From a virus, in IMG/VR virus record IMGVR_UViG_3300047322_000125, positions 1 to 46,919 of that record: 46,919 nt of DNA; one strand, given 5' to 3'. The notes beneath the pieces were generated by a model. It worked only from the letters and a program-made list of their open reading frames with translations, was not told the DNA's origin and searched no databases. Below are positions 22,759 through 31,200 of the stretch, piece by piece. The stretch's first letter is position 1. Each line of letters opens with the position of its first letter. A program made the position numbers and the translations under genes.

Positions 22759-23583
22759 ATGATTAAACGTACCCTTTGCATTGCCGCCGCCCTCGTCCTC
22801 TCCGCCTGCGGCGGCGGTGGGTCGGACTCCCCGGCCCCGGCAACGAGCATCAAGAATCCTACGCTCTCGTTCTACGGTAACCCGCTCGCGGGCAATACGG
22901 TTAAGTCCTCGGCCAAGGCCGCCACAGACGTAGCCTCGGACGCCTCCGCAGCAACGGCCCCGGTCTCTGCCTCGGACGCTGCCGCGCAAACGGTTGCCAC
23001 GTTGCAAGACGCCCTCGCGGCCCAAGGCGTTACGGCCACGGTAACCCCGCAGGTAATGGACGGGACTACGCTACACGCCCTTATCATGGGCGAGAATAAC
23101 GGACTGCCGCCTACGGACGACCAATTTAAGACGGACCCTAACGGGTTCCTCGTGGTTAATTTCGTGTTGGACGATATGGTTACCCCGCTGGACGACCCCA
23201 AGCAACAGGCCGCCCTTGCGCAGTTCCGCCAAGACATGTACGTATTTATTCAGCGGGCGCACGTTGCGGGTAAGCTTGTATACCCGATTGTGCCTATCCC
23301 TACGTGTGACGTACCTATGAACCTCAACGGGGCCGTAGGTGCGCGGGACGCTGCGGACGGGGTAATCCAAGCGATCGGGAACGCTGCGGGGCAGGCTGGC
23401 GGGTTCCCTGTGGGCGGGTTGCCCAGTCACTGGGTTACAGACGCCGCGACTAACGTAACCGTAGACACGTACACACAAGGACACCTCGGCGCGGACTGTC
23501 GCACCCCGGACGCGTGGCTTACTACGCAGTGGCTTAACTCTATTGCTACCCCGATTGCGGCGGCTATGAAAGCGGGTAACTGA
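22759..23583 (+). CDS. Putative lipoprotein, possible lysogenic-conversion protein
   Basis: 274 residues. Signal peptide with lipobox LSAC (14-17) and Gly/Ser linker (GGGGSDS); an Ala/Ser/Thr-rich stretch to about residue 90, then a folded domain to the end with C188 and C252 (approximate positions) that could form a disulfide. Mature protein would be anchored in the host envelope. Surface lipoproteins next to maintenance genes often alter the lysogen's surface or block other phages; that role is inferred. No family recognised. Confidence 0.7.
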   Translation: MIKRTLCIAAALVLSACGGGGSDSPAPATSIKNPTLSFYGNPLAGNTVKSSAKAATDVASDASAATAPVSASDAAAQTVATLQDALAAQGVTATVTPQVMDGTTLHALIMGENNGLPPTDDQFKTDPNGFLVVNFVLDDMVTPLDDPKQQAALAQFRQDMYVFIQRAHVAGKLVYPIVPIPTCDVPMNLNGAVGARDAADGVIQAIGNAAGQAGGFPVGGLPSHWVTDAATNVTVDTYTQGHLGADCRTPDAWLTTQWLNSIATPIAAAMKAGN

Positions 23584-23620
23584 CCGCGTGCTAGCATGGG
23601 CCTCCACCACAGGAGGCCAA

Positions 23621-24013
23621 ATGTTTAAACCCCTATCGGCCTGCGTTCTCGCGGGCCTGTCTCTTTCTTGCTCCGCGCAAAGCACGCTCCCGCCCGAGGC
23701 GGAGGTTAACCTACAACAACGCGCGGACGCCCACTATCAGACCTCAGTACGCCTGTGTGCGCCTCTGCAAGGCTCTGCCCTATTCCAACCCTGTATCAAT
23801 GACGCCGCCCGTAGCCGTGAGCGTTTCGTGTCTAACGGACGCGGGGCTTACTACGCCGTTACCAAGGCGCAAGACTCCAAGCAGCAGTTTCTAGACACCG
23901 CCGACCGTTGCCGCTTAGACGCCTCGCGGGCGTGCTCCGAGGCCATGCAACAGGACGCCGAGCAGTACTACGAGGACCGCGTAGACGCATACGTGAGCAC
24001 GCACAGACGCTAG
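23621..24013 (+). CDS. Putative exported protein of 130 residues
   Basis: CAGGAGG precedes ATG 23621; the open frame further upstream lacks a site. The first 20 residues (MFKPLSACVLAGLSLSCSA) are a Sec signal peptide; the Cys could make it a lipoprotein, though the lipobox is poor. The mature part is helical and has several Cys (RLCAPLQG, FQPCIND, DRCRLDASRACSEA), fitting a periplasmic protein with disulfides. No family recognised. Confidence 0.65.
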   Translation: MFKPLSACVLAGLSLSCSAQSTLPPEAEVNLQQRADAHYQTSVRLCAPLQGSALFQPCINDAARSRERFVSNGRGAYYAVTKAQDSKQQFLDTADRCRLDASRACSEAMQQDAEQYYEDRVDAYVSTHRR

Positions 24014-24034
24014 GCGTAACGCCAAACTACCAAC

Positions 24035-24088
24035 CTAGCTAGTCTGCTAGTTTGTTTCCTAGTTTGTGGGTAATCCGGCGGTCCCTAG
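24035..24088. repeat. CTAG-rich repeats upstream of parA
   Basis: Five CTAG tetramers lie at 24035, 24039, 24047, 24059 and 24085. Two are within the direct repeat CTAGTTTGT (24047-24055, 24059-24067); CTAGCTAAACT at 24085 is a partial inverted match. In ParF/ParG-type systems, operator or centromere repeats lie just upstream of the parA-like gene. That role is inferred from position. Confidence 0.45.
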
Positions 24089-24097
24089 CTAAACTCC

Positions 24098-24126
24098 TTT
24101 ACACGTACGGGCCTTTTCCCTACTAT
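24098..24126 (+). promoter_or_regulatory. Promoter of the par-rep operon
   Basis: TTTACA (24098-24103), 17-bp spacer, TACTAT (24121-24126), 34 bp before the parA start. Five of six and four of six consensus bases. The CTAG repeats lie directly upstream, so the partition proteins may control it. Confidence 0.5.
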
Positions 24127-24159
24127 CCCGAAACAATCCAACACGATAAGGATTAAAAC

Positions 24160-24834
24160 ATGAGTGTTACTTGCGTTGTCGCACAGAAAGGCGGCACGGG
24201 GAAAAGTACGTTTTGTCAGAACCTAGCCGCCATTCGGGCCGCCCTCAACTATAAATGTGTGATCCTAGACCTAGACGGCCAGGAGACTAGCCAAGCGTGG
24301 GTAGAGGATCGTAGCGTGTTGGCAGACGTGGAGCGTGTGGAGGGACGCACGCTTAAGCATTTGCTGGAGGCGGACCTTGTAGACGAGTTTCGCGACTTGC
24401 TAGCCGCCGCCGTAGACGAATACACGGACGTGTTTATTGACGTGGGCGGGAAAGACACGCGCCTAGCTCGCGCGGCACTCGCAGCGGGGGACGTTATCGT
24501 AGTCCCGCTCAAGCCCTCGCCCGCAGACTTAAAGACTGTGCCGGGGTTGTACGGCGTGTTGGAGACCCTCACGGAAACGCTAGGGCGCAGCATTAACGCG
24601 CAGGTGGTACTCAACGAGGCAGACCCGCGCAAACGCCTTACCAAGGTAATGATTGAGGAAATGAAGTCCTACGCCGCGCTCCTCCCACGCTGCCGCACGC
24701 TCGTAGGCACACGGGAAACATTCAAGCTAGCGATGGCGCAGGGCCGGGGCGTCTGCGAAATGATCGGGGAGGACTTCGACGCCAAGGCCGCCCACGAAAT
24801 GAAGTCTGTTTATCTGGAGGTCTACGGGAAATGA
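24160..24834 (+). CDS. parA: ParA-family partition ATPase
   Basis: 224 residues, the short form lacking an N-terminal helix-turn-helix (type Ib, ParF-like). The deviant Walker A is KGGTGKS (10-16) and the second acidic motif is ILDLDGQ (D37, D39); a switch-like IDVGG follows near residue 96. It forms the ATP-driven part of DNA segregation. Its stop overlaps the start of a ribbon-helix-helix protein, as in plasmid parF-parG pairs. Presence in a phage suggests a plasmid prophage. Confidence 0.88.
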   Translation: MSVTCVVAQKGGTGKSTFCQNLAAIRAALNYKCVILDLDGQETSQAWVEDRSVLADVERVEGRTLKHLLEADLVDEFRDLLAAAVDEYTDVFIDVGGKDTRLARAALAAGDVIVVPLKPSPADLKTVPGLYGVLETLTETLGRSINAQVVLNEADPRKRLTKVMIEEMKSYAALLPRCRTLVGTRETFKLAMAQGRGVCEMIGEDFDAKAAHEMKSVYLEVYGK

Positions 24835-25238
24835 CGAAGCAACCAACAATGAGCGCGGGCCGTCCGAATCGAAACACCATCCTAGAGGACATACAAAAGG
24901 CCGCCCCGGTAATAAACACCGTACCGGACCCGGACGTGCCGCAGACCGCCGCACAGGCCACAGGGGCCGCTTCTGAGGTTCGGGAGGCTCCAACCCCCGC
25001 GCCCACAGACCAACCCCCGCAGACGCCCGCCTATCCAGCGTGGGCCGCCACGAAAGAGGAGCGCCCGGACCCGGGAATCCCGCTCAACGTGCGCATACCT
25101 ACGGACCTCTCCGAGGAGCTACGCGAGTTTTGCCTCCTTACCCGCCTCAAACAAAAGGACGTGGTAGCGGAGGCAATCGCCAAGCAACTGGCCGCCCTCA
25201 AGCGAGAGCGGGCCGCCAAGCACAACCGGGGCGGGTGA
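24831..25238 (+). CDS. Ribbon-helix-helix centromere-binding protein (ParG-like)
   Basis: 135 residues. An unstructured Pro/Ala-rich N-terminal region (1-80) is followed by a ribbon-helix-helix domain (83-125): strand IPLNVRIP, helix DLSEELREFCLLTRL, then KQKDVVAEAIAKQLAAL. The plan of flexible tail plus RHH dimer is that of ParG, which binds the centromere and represses its own operon. ATGA overlap with the parA gene is the main context evidence. Confidence 0.72.
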   Translation: MTKQPTMSAGRPNRNTILEDIQKAAPVINTVPDPDVPQTAAQATGAASEVREAPTPAPTDQPPQTPAYPAWAATKEERPDPGIPLNVRIPTDLSEELREFCLLTRLKQKDVVAEAIAKQLAALKRERAAKHNRGG

Positions 25239-25828
25239 TGGACGAGGAGGCCACGCAGTACGACCTATTCCAGGCCGAGACCACATGGTTTCATGTGTTC
25301 CGCAGCATGATAGAGAGTGGGGACGTGGCCCGCATGGGGCCGTACGCCTTTACCGTCTACGCCGTAATCAAAGCCCACACTAATTTTAAGAGCGGGATTG
25401 CGTTCCCGGGTATCCCTACGATCATTGAAAAGTCCGGTATCTCCAAGGCGCAGGTACACCGCGCGCTAGACGAGCTAGAGCGGTGCGGCTACATAACGCG
25501 GGAGAAAATGGGCCGCAACAATAAGTACACGCTGCGGGAGAAAATAGGCATATCGGACGACAAGGGCCGCCCGATTGCGGACGCTACTTGGGATTACGTC
25601 CCGGACGGAGTTAAAGGCGCGGTAGCCGAGCTTAAGCATGTAATGATGACTGGCGACTTTGCCGGGGCCAAGATAGTGACTATCGAGAACCTTACGGTTA
25701 ATTTCAATCAGTTTAATGACCACGCCATGCAGATAAATATCCAAAACCTCATGGAGAACATGGACAAGCTCGCCCCGGAGGTCCGGGACATACTCCTCAA
25801 AAGACTACAAGGAAAGGTCTCTGACTGA
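25238..25828 (+). CDS. Winged-helix protein, probable replication initiator or regulator
   Basis: 196 residues from ATG 25238, which shares a base with the upstream TGA; longer frames upstream overlap the RHH gene and are not used. A winged helix-turn-helix lies at about 20-105: IPTIIEKSGISKAQVHRALDEL-type recognition helix followed by ERCGYITREK wing and KYTL strand. The C-terminal half is helical. Third in the par operon and followed by repeats, it resembles plasmid Rep proteins, but a DNA-binding regulator is equally possible. Confidence 0.6.
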   Translation: MDEEATQYDLFQAETTWFHVFRSMIESGDVARMGPYAFTVYAVIKAHTNFKSGIAFPGIPTIIEKSGISKAQVHRALDELERCGYITREKMGRNNKYTLREKIGISDDKGRPIADATWDYVPDGVKGAVAELKHVMMTGDFAGAKIVTIENLTVNFNQFNDHAMQINIQNLMENMDKLAPEVRDILLKRLQGKVSD

Positions 25829-25938
25829 GACTAATCGGATAGGTCTCTGTTGGATACGTATCTACCAGAGACCGAACGACCGTGCTATAGGTCTCCCCTG
25901 GATACCGATTACCCGCGAAAAGGTCTCTGCCAGAGGCC
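25816..25938. repeat. GGTCTC repeat and palindrome array after the rep-like gene
   Basis: GGTCTC starts at 25816, 25842, 25890 and 25922. The second is half of a 32-bp near-palindrome (25842-25873) whose 16-base arms agree at 14 positions and whose centre is the perfect GATACGTATC. The third copy repeats the half-site pattern GGTCTCNNNTGGATAC. GTCTC-TGACT-GAGAC (25817-25831) forms another dyad. An iteron origin, a centromere or a two-way terminator between convergent operons are all possible. The rest of the gap to 26003 is AT-rich with no gene. Confidence 0.6.
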
Positions 25939-26003
25939 CTAACGAGAGAGATTTAAAACCTTAACTATAGGCGCTCCCGCGTTCTCTCACCTGTGGATAA
26001 CCG

Positions 26004-26318
26004 CTAGCGCAATGCTAGCCGCTTTGCTCCCACCGCCGCCAAATGGTCTACCAAATAGGCCAGCGGCTCGGCGTTGTTACTCTGCGGATCAATTCCCGCT
26101 TTGGCTAACAGGAGCGAGGCAACGTGCACGCACTCGTGCACGAGCGTAAGCCAACTCTTATCAAACACACCGAGTACGAAGTCCACCGCCTTACCCGGGG
26201 CCGTAGCTCCCGCCGCTCCCCGACCATCGTAGCCGGGGGCGAGGGCGTGAAACTCTTTGAGGTTATCCACGTACGTAATCCGCAGACCGTACGGAGCTAC
26301 GGGGTAGGTAAATCTCAT
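26004..26318 (-). CDS. Small HExxH putative metallopeptidase in the lysis cassette
   Basis: 104 residues. LVHECVHVASLLL (about 59-71) holds HECVH, the HExxH zinc site of metallopeptidases, with a further glutamate in EPLAYLV about 20 residues on that could be the third ligand. Small conserved phage proteins with this pattern are known next to lysis genes; no activity is established. Overlaps the Rz1-like gene by four bases, and is the last gene of the late operon. Confidence 0.6.
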   Translation of the reverse strand: MRFTYPVAPYGLRITYVDNLKEFHALAPGYDGRGAAGATAPGKAVDFVLGVFDKSWLTLVHECVHVASLLLAKAGIDPQSNNAEPLAYLVDHLAAVGAKRLALR

Positions 26319-26590
26319 TGCCCCGAGGCCGCAGTAACGCCCGCTTTCCAGGCACGGAGGGCCGCCTTATCCGCCCAATCGCACGCCTCCACTACGCCGC
26401 GCTCGTCCCGAATCCCGAGGAGGAGACCGTACACGGTGTTGTCCGCAGGGCGGGGCGCGTGCTTACAGTCCTGGAGGAGGGAGTCCGGGGGCGTCTGGAC
26501 CTGGACAACCGTTCGGACCTCCGGGGCCGCGCACCCCGAGAGACACCCGGTAGCCACGAGGAGCACGAACAGGACGAGACTATTTCGCAT
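26315..26590 (-). CDS. Outer-membrane spanin lipoprotein (Rz1-like)
   Basis: 91 residues from ATG 26590. Signal peptide and lipobox CLSGC, then a Pro-containing linker (VQTPPDSLLQDC) and a longer domain than lambda Rz1. The start lies within the last bases of the Rz-like gene. It should pair with the inner-membrane spanin to fuse the membranes at the end of lysis. Confidence 0.75.
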   Translation of the reverse strand: MRNSLVLFVLLVATGCLSGCAAPEVRTVVQVQTPPDSLLQDCKHAPRPADNTVYGLLLGIRDERGVVEACDWADKAALRAWKAGVTAASGQ

Positions 26591-26939
26591 TGTCTCCCCC
26601 GTAGATTGCAAGCCAATAACTCTCAGGTACGACCGTGGACGCCACGGCAGGGGCCGCAGCAACCGCCGATGCGAGCCGGGTAGTAATGGCCGCGTGGTTC
26701 TGTGTGGCCGTGGTTTGGGCCGCCGCTTTCGCATCGAGTGCCGCGCCGAGCGCGCTAGCCGCCTGGATTGCCGCCGCCTCTCCTGCCCGCGCCTCACTAG
26801 CCGCCGCCTGCAACTGCTCAATTTGCGCTGTCTGCGCCTTGCTGTGCTGGACCGCCGCGTACACGCCTAACGACGCCCCCACAAGAATGAGGAGGGCGAG
26901 GAGGGCGAGCAGGACCTTTTCGAAAAGGGTAGAGAGCAT
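26580..26939 (-). CDS. Inner-membrane spanin (Rz-like)
   Basis: 119 residues from ATG 26939. One N-terminal transmembrane helix (about 8-28) is followed by a long Ala/Gln-rich coiled coil (33-95) reaching into the periplasm. The frame is open upstream, but this start overlaps the holin stop and is the natural one. Confidence 0.75.
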   Translation of the reverse strand: MLSTLFEKVLLALLALLILVGASLGVYAAVQHSKAQTAQIEQLQAAASEARAGEAAAIQAASALGAALDAKAAAQTTATQNHAAITTRLASAVAAAPAVASTVVPESYWLAIYGGDNAK

Positions 26940-27205
26940 TAGTCCTCCTTGGTCGGAGTCGGTTGGTTCCCGAGGGATTGCCACAGGGACCAATCCTTGT
27001 TAATCAATCCCCGTTTGAGGGCCAAGCTCGTACGCCACAGGCGGGGCAAAGCGTTGTACACGTAGAACAGGGTGAGGACGAGCGTAGCGAAGGACACATA
27101 GGTGCTAAGAGGGAGCGAGGAGAGGCCGTAGGCCGTGCCCGCTATGCTCGTAACAACCTTGCCCCCGGACGCCGCGTTATCCGCAGCTTGAGAGAAAATA
27201 CTCAT
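26939..27205 (-). CDS. Putative holin
   Basis: 88 residues. A Gly/Ser/Ala-rich N-terminal stretch leads to a clear membrane helix (YVSFATLVLTLFYVYNAL, about 36-53), then a basic and polar C-terminus (LKRGLINKDW). Size, topology and place directly ahead of the spanin genes support a holin. With a SAR endolysin elsewhere, it may act as a pinholin. Confidence 0.65.
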   Translation of the reverse strand: MSIFSQAADNAASGGKVVTSIAGTAYGLSSLPLSTYVSFATLVLTLFYVYNALPRLWRTSLALKRGLINKDWSLWQSLGNQPTPTKED

Positions 27206-27252
27206 GAGGTCTCCGAGGACAGGCCGCGAGGGCCTATCAGGTTTAACTTGGA

Positions 27253-27987
27253 TTACATGTAACTAAGATCGACGGCCATAAACCGCCAGTCGTATTGAGA
27301 GCCGAAACAATTTTCGTTGCCCGGGTACGTCCCGCCAATGGAAGTAACGCGCCATTGCCGAGAGATAGTCCCGCCATTGGTTTGGTAGCCCTGTGTGCGG
27401 TAATAGACGTTAGGGGCGCAGGTATAAGGGGTGAGCATCGCGCCTACTCCCACCTTGGCTATGCCGCTATAGCTGTAGCTCTGTGTCTGTGAGTCCACGC
27501 TTGTGTACTGCCCCCAACCGGCCCCCGCGCCCGTAATGTTCCCGGATTGCACGTCCATAACGCGGGCTAGACGTTGCCGCGCGTCCGCCACGAGCACGCC
27601 CGAGGCGTCGAATACCTGTAACCCGTATCCCGCACCCGCAGGGGCCGCCGCATCGGCGCGGTCAAATACGTGTAGTTCTAGGGTGTCGTTACCCGCGTAC
27701 GTCCATATCTGCGCCTGCCATGTATTAGTGCCTGTGTTAAGGCATTTCATTATTGCGGCGGGGCGGCCCGGACTGTAGATAACGAGCAACGGCGTAACCG
27801 CAGAGAACGAGACATTGGCAATACTCGCGGTGTTGTAGTTCATAGTCCCCGCGTTGTTCTTGCCCATGTCCAGGTTGCCCGCGCTTGTACTTACGCTGAT
27901 TACCTGCCGACGAGCTAAGTTATACGTAGTGCCGTCAATCTGGTACACGCCCCCGTCATTGAATGCCTGAAATCCTGCTGTCATCAA
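27253..27987 (-). CDS. Tail-tip or tail-fibre associated protein
   Basis: 244 residues. Gly/Ser/Thr-rich beta structure; starts TAGFQAFNDGGVYQID and contains GLQVFDASGVLVADARQRLARV at about 120-141, a segment also found at the start of the next protein upstream in the operon (GLQIWDASGNLVLDASHRV). This shared module suggests both attach to the same tail-tip site. Likely host-range variable. Confidence 0.6.
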   Translation of the reverse strand: MMTAGFQAFNDGGVYQIDGTTYNLARRQVISVSTSAGNLDMGKNNAGTMNYNTASIANVSFSAVTPLLVIYSPGRPAAIMKCLNTGTNTWQAQIWTYAGNDTLELHVFDRADAAAPAGAGYGLQVFDASGVLVADARQRLARVMDVQSGNITGAGAGWGQYTSVDSQTQSYSYSGIAKVGVGAMLTPYTCAPNVYYRTQGYQTNGGTISRQWRVTSIGGTYPGNENCFGSQYDWRFMAVDLSYM

Positions 27988-28289
27988 TAGGCCCCGTAGT
28001 AGACGTAGCCATTAACGTACGTATCGTACGTCGTGCTGTTCTTGGCCGCGTATGTCCAAGTAAGCGTCCCGTTACTGAAAGAAAATTGCGGGTGTATAAG
28101 GCCCCCCGACAGCCAACCTATGTAGCTATCCGGCTGGAATGAAACGAACCCCCCGCTAACCATACGGGAGTCAAATACGCTACTACTTCCCCCGCTAATC
28201 GGAATAACCCCGATAATGCGCATAACACGGTGAGAGGCATCGAGGACAAGGTTCCCCGATGCGTCCCATATCTGCAAACCCGCTGCCAT
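27984..28289 (-). CDS. Small tail-tip protein
   Basis: 101 residues following the J-like gene with an overlapping start. The N-terminal GLQIWDASGNLVLDASHRV is shared with the neighbouring 244-residue protein; the rest is Ser/Gly/Tyr-rich and beta-like. Probably binds the central tail fibre. Confidence 0.6.
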   Translation of the reverse strand: MAAGLQIWDASGNLVLDASHRVMRIIGVIPISGGSSSVFDSRMVSGGFVSFQPDSYIGWLSGGLIHPQFSFSNGTLTWTYAAKNSTTYDTYVNGYVYYGAY

Positions 28290-31200
28290 TACCAGAGACC
28301 CAAGCGCACGCGGAGCGTCCCGTTACCGTCATAGACGGACACGAGAGAATCCGTGATAGTCAGATAGCCCGAACCCGTGTTCGCACCGTTCATAGTAAAT
28401 ACCCCGTTCTTATCGAGAACCCAACGCGGTTGTCCGTTAGCCCCCACGGAGTTGGACTGAATGACACCCGAGATTTTCGCGTTAGTGATAGACGCGTCCT
28501 GAATGAACGCGGAGGACATAAACACCTGCCCGCCCGAGACAATGAACGGGGAACTAACCGCCGAACCCGTGTTATCTAGGATTGCGAACTTCTGCGCCGC
28601 TACCAAAACCTGAGACTCCACCGTACCACTAGTGTTATCAATGCCTACACCAATACCCGCAATGTAGGTGCGCCCGCCCGTAGTAATTTGAGTTTTAATC
28701 GTATACGAGGCGGACAACTGGCCGTTAAGGTTCGCGTACGCCGTGGCGTTGGTCTGGACCGCCGCGTTGGTGTCGTTTAGGTTGGCCTGTACGGTAGTGA
28801 TAGCCGAGGCGTTAGCCGCGTCCCCCGTAACCCGCGCCGTAGTCTCTGTGTTGACCATAGCGGTAAGGTTTGAGGAGGCCGTGGTTATCTGCGCCTGTAC
28901 CGTGTCCGTCTTTTGAGCTAAGGCTAAGTCCGCCTCTGCCCGTGCGGTCATTTCCGAGTACACGCCCGCGTAAGCGGTAATGTCCCCTGCGTACGTGTTA
29001 GGGTCTCCCGCGAGCGGCGAGGGCCTGTACTGCGCCTGCAACTGCGCTACCGAGTTCTGGAGAAGCGGGACCTGTTGGATAGGGGAGAGTACGTCTTGTC
29101 CTAGCTGGCTTTGCGTAATTTGCCCTGTGAGGTACGCTAGGATAGCCGCCGCGCTCGCGGAGGACTGCCCGTGTACGCCCGCCTGCGTGCTGGCCGGATA
29201 CCACGCTCCCGTGTTGCCCGTAGTATCTACGAGGCGAATCCAGAAGAAATAGTCATACCCCGCCGCGAGACCGAGTAGGCTAGCCTTGGTGGTTGGGTAG
29301 CTGTATCGCCCCTGTTGCGTTGCTGAGGCAAAGTCCGAGGTATGGCTATAGTAAAGCTCCGCGTAGGCCGTATCGCCCGCCGTGGACGGGTAGGACCAAG
29401 TTACGTCTACCGCAAACACCTTGTCTAGTGATGCCGTAAGGGACGACACCACAGGAGGCGCGCCCGTCTTACCCGTAAGGGCAGTAAGAGACGAGTACGT
29501 GTAGACCGAACTAATGTCCAGGCCGTTCGTAGCCTTAACGCGCGCCGTGTAGGACCCGGAGTAAATCCCGGTAATGTCCAATGCGAGGCCGCCCGTAGTC
29601 CCCGCCGTAATCCAATCCCCGTTGTCCTTACGCCACTGGACCGTGTACGACACTGCATTAGGCGCGGCGGCCCAAGCTATTGTCATATTGGTTTTTGCTA
29701 TACCTTGGTCTACTACCACGTACTGCGTAACCGTGACACTGGCGGGCGCGGACTGGACCGTAAGGGTGTTGCCCGTGATCGGCCTAACGTCAATAGCTGC
29801 GCCGCTATCAATAGCGGCATACTTGCCCGGTTCGTGCTGCGTGGCGGTAACCTCAAACGAGATACCGTCTTTCTCCGCAACGGAGGCCACGCGGAACAAT
29901 TGGGACTTGAGCGTAGCGCTCTCCAGCATCCACACGGAACCCGCTTGCGGGGCCGTAGAGAAAGCAGGGGAAACCGTGATAAGTGCGCCGGAAACCGCAG
30001 ACACCGTAGACGAGCTAGCCACGCCGTTAGGCATGACGAGGGTAAGAGTATCGCCCACGGCGACAGTAGGCACGGAGTCAAGGGTTACCTTGCTCCCACT
30101 CGTTACGGCCTTGAGACGCCCGCCCGTGCGCCTACCTGCGCGCGCCGGGTCCGCCACTGCGATAATTTGCCCGGGTTGGCACAACGTACCGTCCAGGCCC
30201 ACGGAGAACGTAACCGTATTGGTCTCGTACCGCGAGGTAAGGAGCGTCCACTGGCCTACGCGCTGCGCCTGCGCCCGAGAGGTACACGCGAACGCGGTAA
30301 CCTCCGCCTTGTTCAGGCCGTACCGGGCCACGCCGTCCGAGTCCTCCACGTACTCCACCGCCTGTTGATAGGCGTTATCCGGGTCAGTCCACGTAACCAA
30401 CGCGCACGTATAGCGCGTCTTGAGGGACGAGCCTACGTACTTAAATTGGCCGCCGATGACATTAGCCGCCGTGTACACGTAGGCCGGGTCCATAGGCATA
30501 TCGCACGTAGCCGCAACCTGCCCCGCAGTCCAATACGCCATACCCCGGAACACGCTAGCCAAGTCCTGCAACACCTTGAACGCGTCCGCGCGGGACGCAA
30601 TGTAGCAGTTACAGGTAAAGCGAGGCTCCGTACCGCCCTTGCCGTCCGATACCGTAACATCGCAGTACTGAGCGATTTGATACAGCGAGTACCGATCAAT
30701 CATGCTCGCGTCTACCCAACGGCCCATACCGTACCGGGTATTCAACACGAGGTCATAGAAAACCCATGCGGGGTTATCCGTCCAACCCGTAGTAAAGGTC
30801 CCGTCCCACGTCCCCGCATACGTGCGGGTAGTCGGGTTGTAGTTGCTCGGGTACTTAATGAGCAACCCTTTCATATCGTACGAGCGGGTAGGGACCGAGG
30901 AGAACTCCGAGGCGTCAATCTGTAACCCACACAACGCGCTCAACGGATAGCGCAACTTCGCGTCCGTCAACTCCGTGTAACTAACTACGTTGGTCGTGTC
31001 CTGGATATACGCGTCCGAGGTATCCGCAGTTAGCCGGATTACCTTAATGGTGTACTGCGAGGCCGCGCCCGTAAGCTCAATGCGGTGCGAGCGTTGGTAC
31101 ACAGAGGACGCCTTGCCGTTAAACGAGGTGTCTACAACCGTGTTAAACGCGCCGTTGTCTACCGCGAGTTGGATTTGATACGCGACCTGATACCCGGCAA

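Noticed and set aside
25961-25975. AACTATAGGC as a T7-like promoter on the plus strand
   Set aside because: It would read antisense into the lysis genes, and the upstream sequence is not shared with other TATAGG sites.
29705-30925. 406-codon plus-strand frame opposite the J gene
   Set aside because: It is a composition-driven shadow of the gpJ-like gene in GC-rich DNA, rich in Arg/His, without a ribosome site or family.
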